Of a stretch of DNA of 60,093 nucleotides, positions 60,051-60,093 are shown in pieces. The notes under the pieces were generated by a model, which saw only the letters and a list, made by a program, of their open reading frames with translations, was not told where the DNA came from and searched no databases. Position 1 is the stretch's first letter. Each line of letters begins with the position of its first letter. The translations under genes and the position numbers were made by a program. The stretch comes from Clostridia bacterium (GTDB lineage Bacteria; Bacillota; Clostridia; Oscillospirales; Acutalibacteraceae): the NCBI GenBank assembly GCA_017624735.1, contig JAGAMK010000025.1, forward strand, positions 1-60,093, given 5' to 3'.

Positions 60051-60093
60051 GTCATTTTGTCTAAACGAAAATTATATGGATTAAAACTGCTTC

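Overview
The window is AT-rich DNA from a spore-forming, Gram-positive bacterium, most likely a gut-type clostridium of the Oscillospiraceae (Ruminococcus-like). This is inferred from four things seen here: strong Shine-Dalgarno sites with frequent GTG and TTG starts; endospore genes (ypeB, spoVAE, gpr, spoIIP, pdaA, an alpha/beta SASP, a SigH-like sigma factor); a type I dockerin on a secreted protease, as in cellulosome or amylosome builders; and a bile-salt-hydrolase-like enzyme. There is no insertion sequence, phage gene or CRISPR array. Most of the window is core chromosome in short operons separated by clear intrinsic terminators.

Layout. Bases 1-303 hold the promoter and 5' half of a tRNA-Ser gene (minus strand) that breaks off inside the anticodon stem. 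Bases 304-12000 are single-gene units: an ATC-hydrolase-like protein, an intracellular GH43 glycosidase, an AqpZ-type aquaporin, an SH3b/C39 peptidase, a 1128-residue subtilase with BspA-type leucine-rich repeats and a dockerin, a FliB-like methylase, a choloylglycine hydrolase family enzyme, PnuC behind a probable attenuator, a small lipoprotein and YpeB. Bases 12000-21744 form a long plus-strand run: cysteine desulfurase and thiI (tRNA thiolation), two class B sortases, a membrane protein joining a CinA/MoCF-like domain to a SpoIID-like domain, galE, a LemA/TPM pair and a HAD phosphatase. The RNase P RNA follows, then a secreted lipase, recD2, a TPP riboswitch with thiT, yifB and pgcA.

Bases 30355-39440 are rich in sporulation genes: a SigH-like factor, spoVAE, rpsT diverging from gpr-spoIIP, a YhaM-type exonuclease, trmL-mmcQ, pdaA and a SASP. 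The SASP carries the sequence that GPR cleaves. Bases 39595-46264 carry hprK-murB-rapZ-whiA, two tandem signal peptidases, rbgA, rnhB and yraN. The rest holds thrC, a DUF1540 protein, a metallophosphoesterase, tig-clpP-clpX, a DMT transporter, a sugar-phosphate transferase, an LCP-like protein without the usual catalytic arginines, a transglutaminase-like protein, the folate genes folE-folP-folB-folK and a DEDD exonuclease.

Five genes shorter than 60 codons were read directly from the sequence (30355, 32059, 34747, 38082, 47873). Points most worth a second look are the broken tRNA-Ser, the CinA-SpoIID fusion beside tandem sortases, the pnuC and thiT leaders, the dockerin protease, the LCP-like protein and the hairpin before yhaM.
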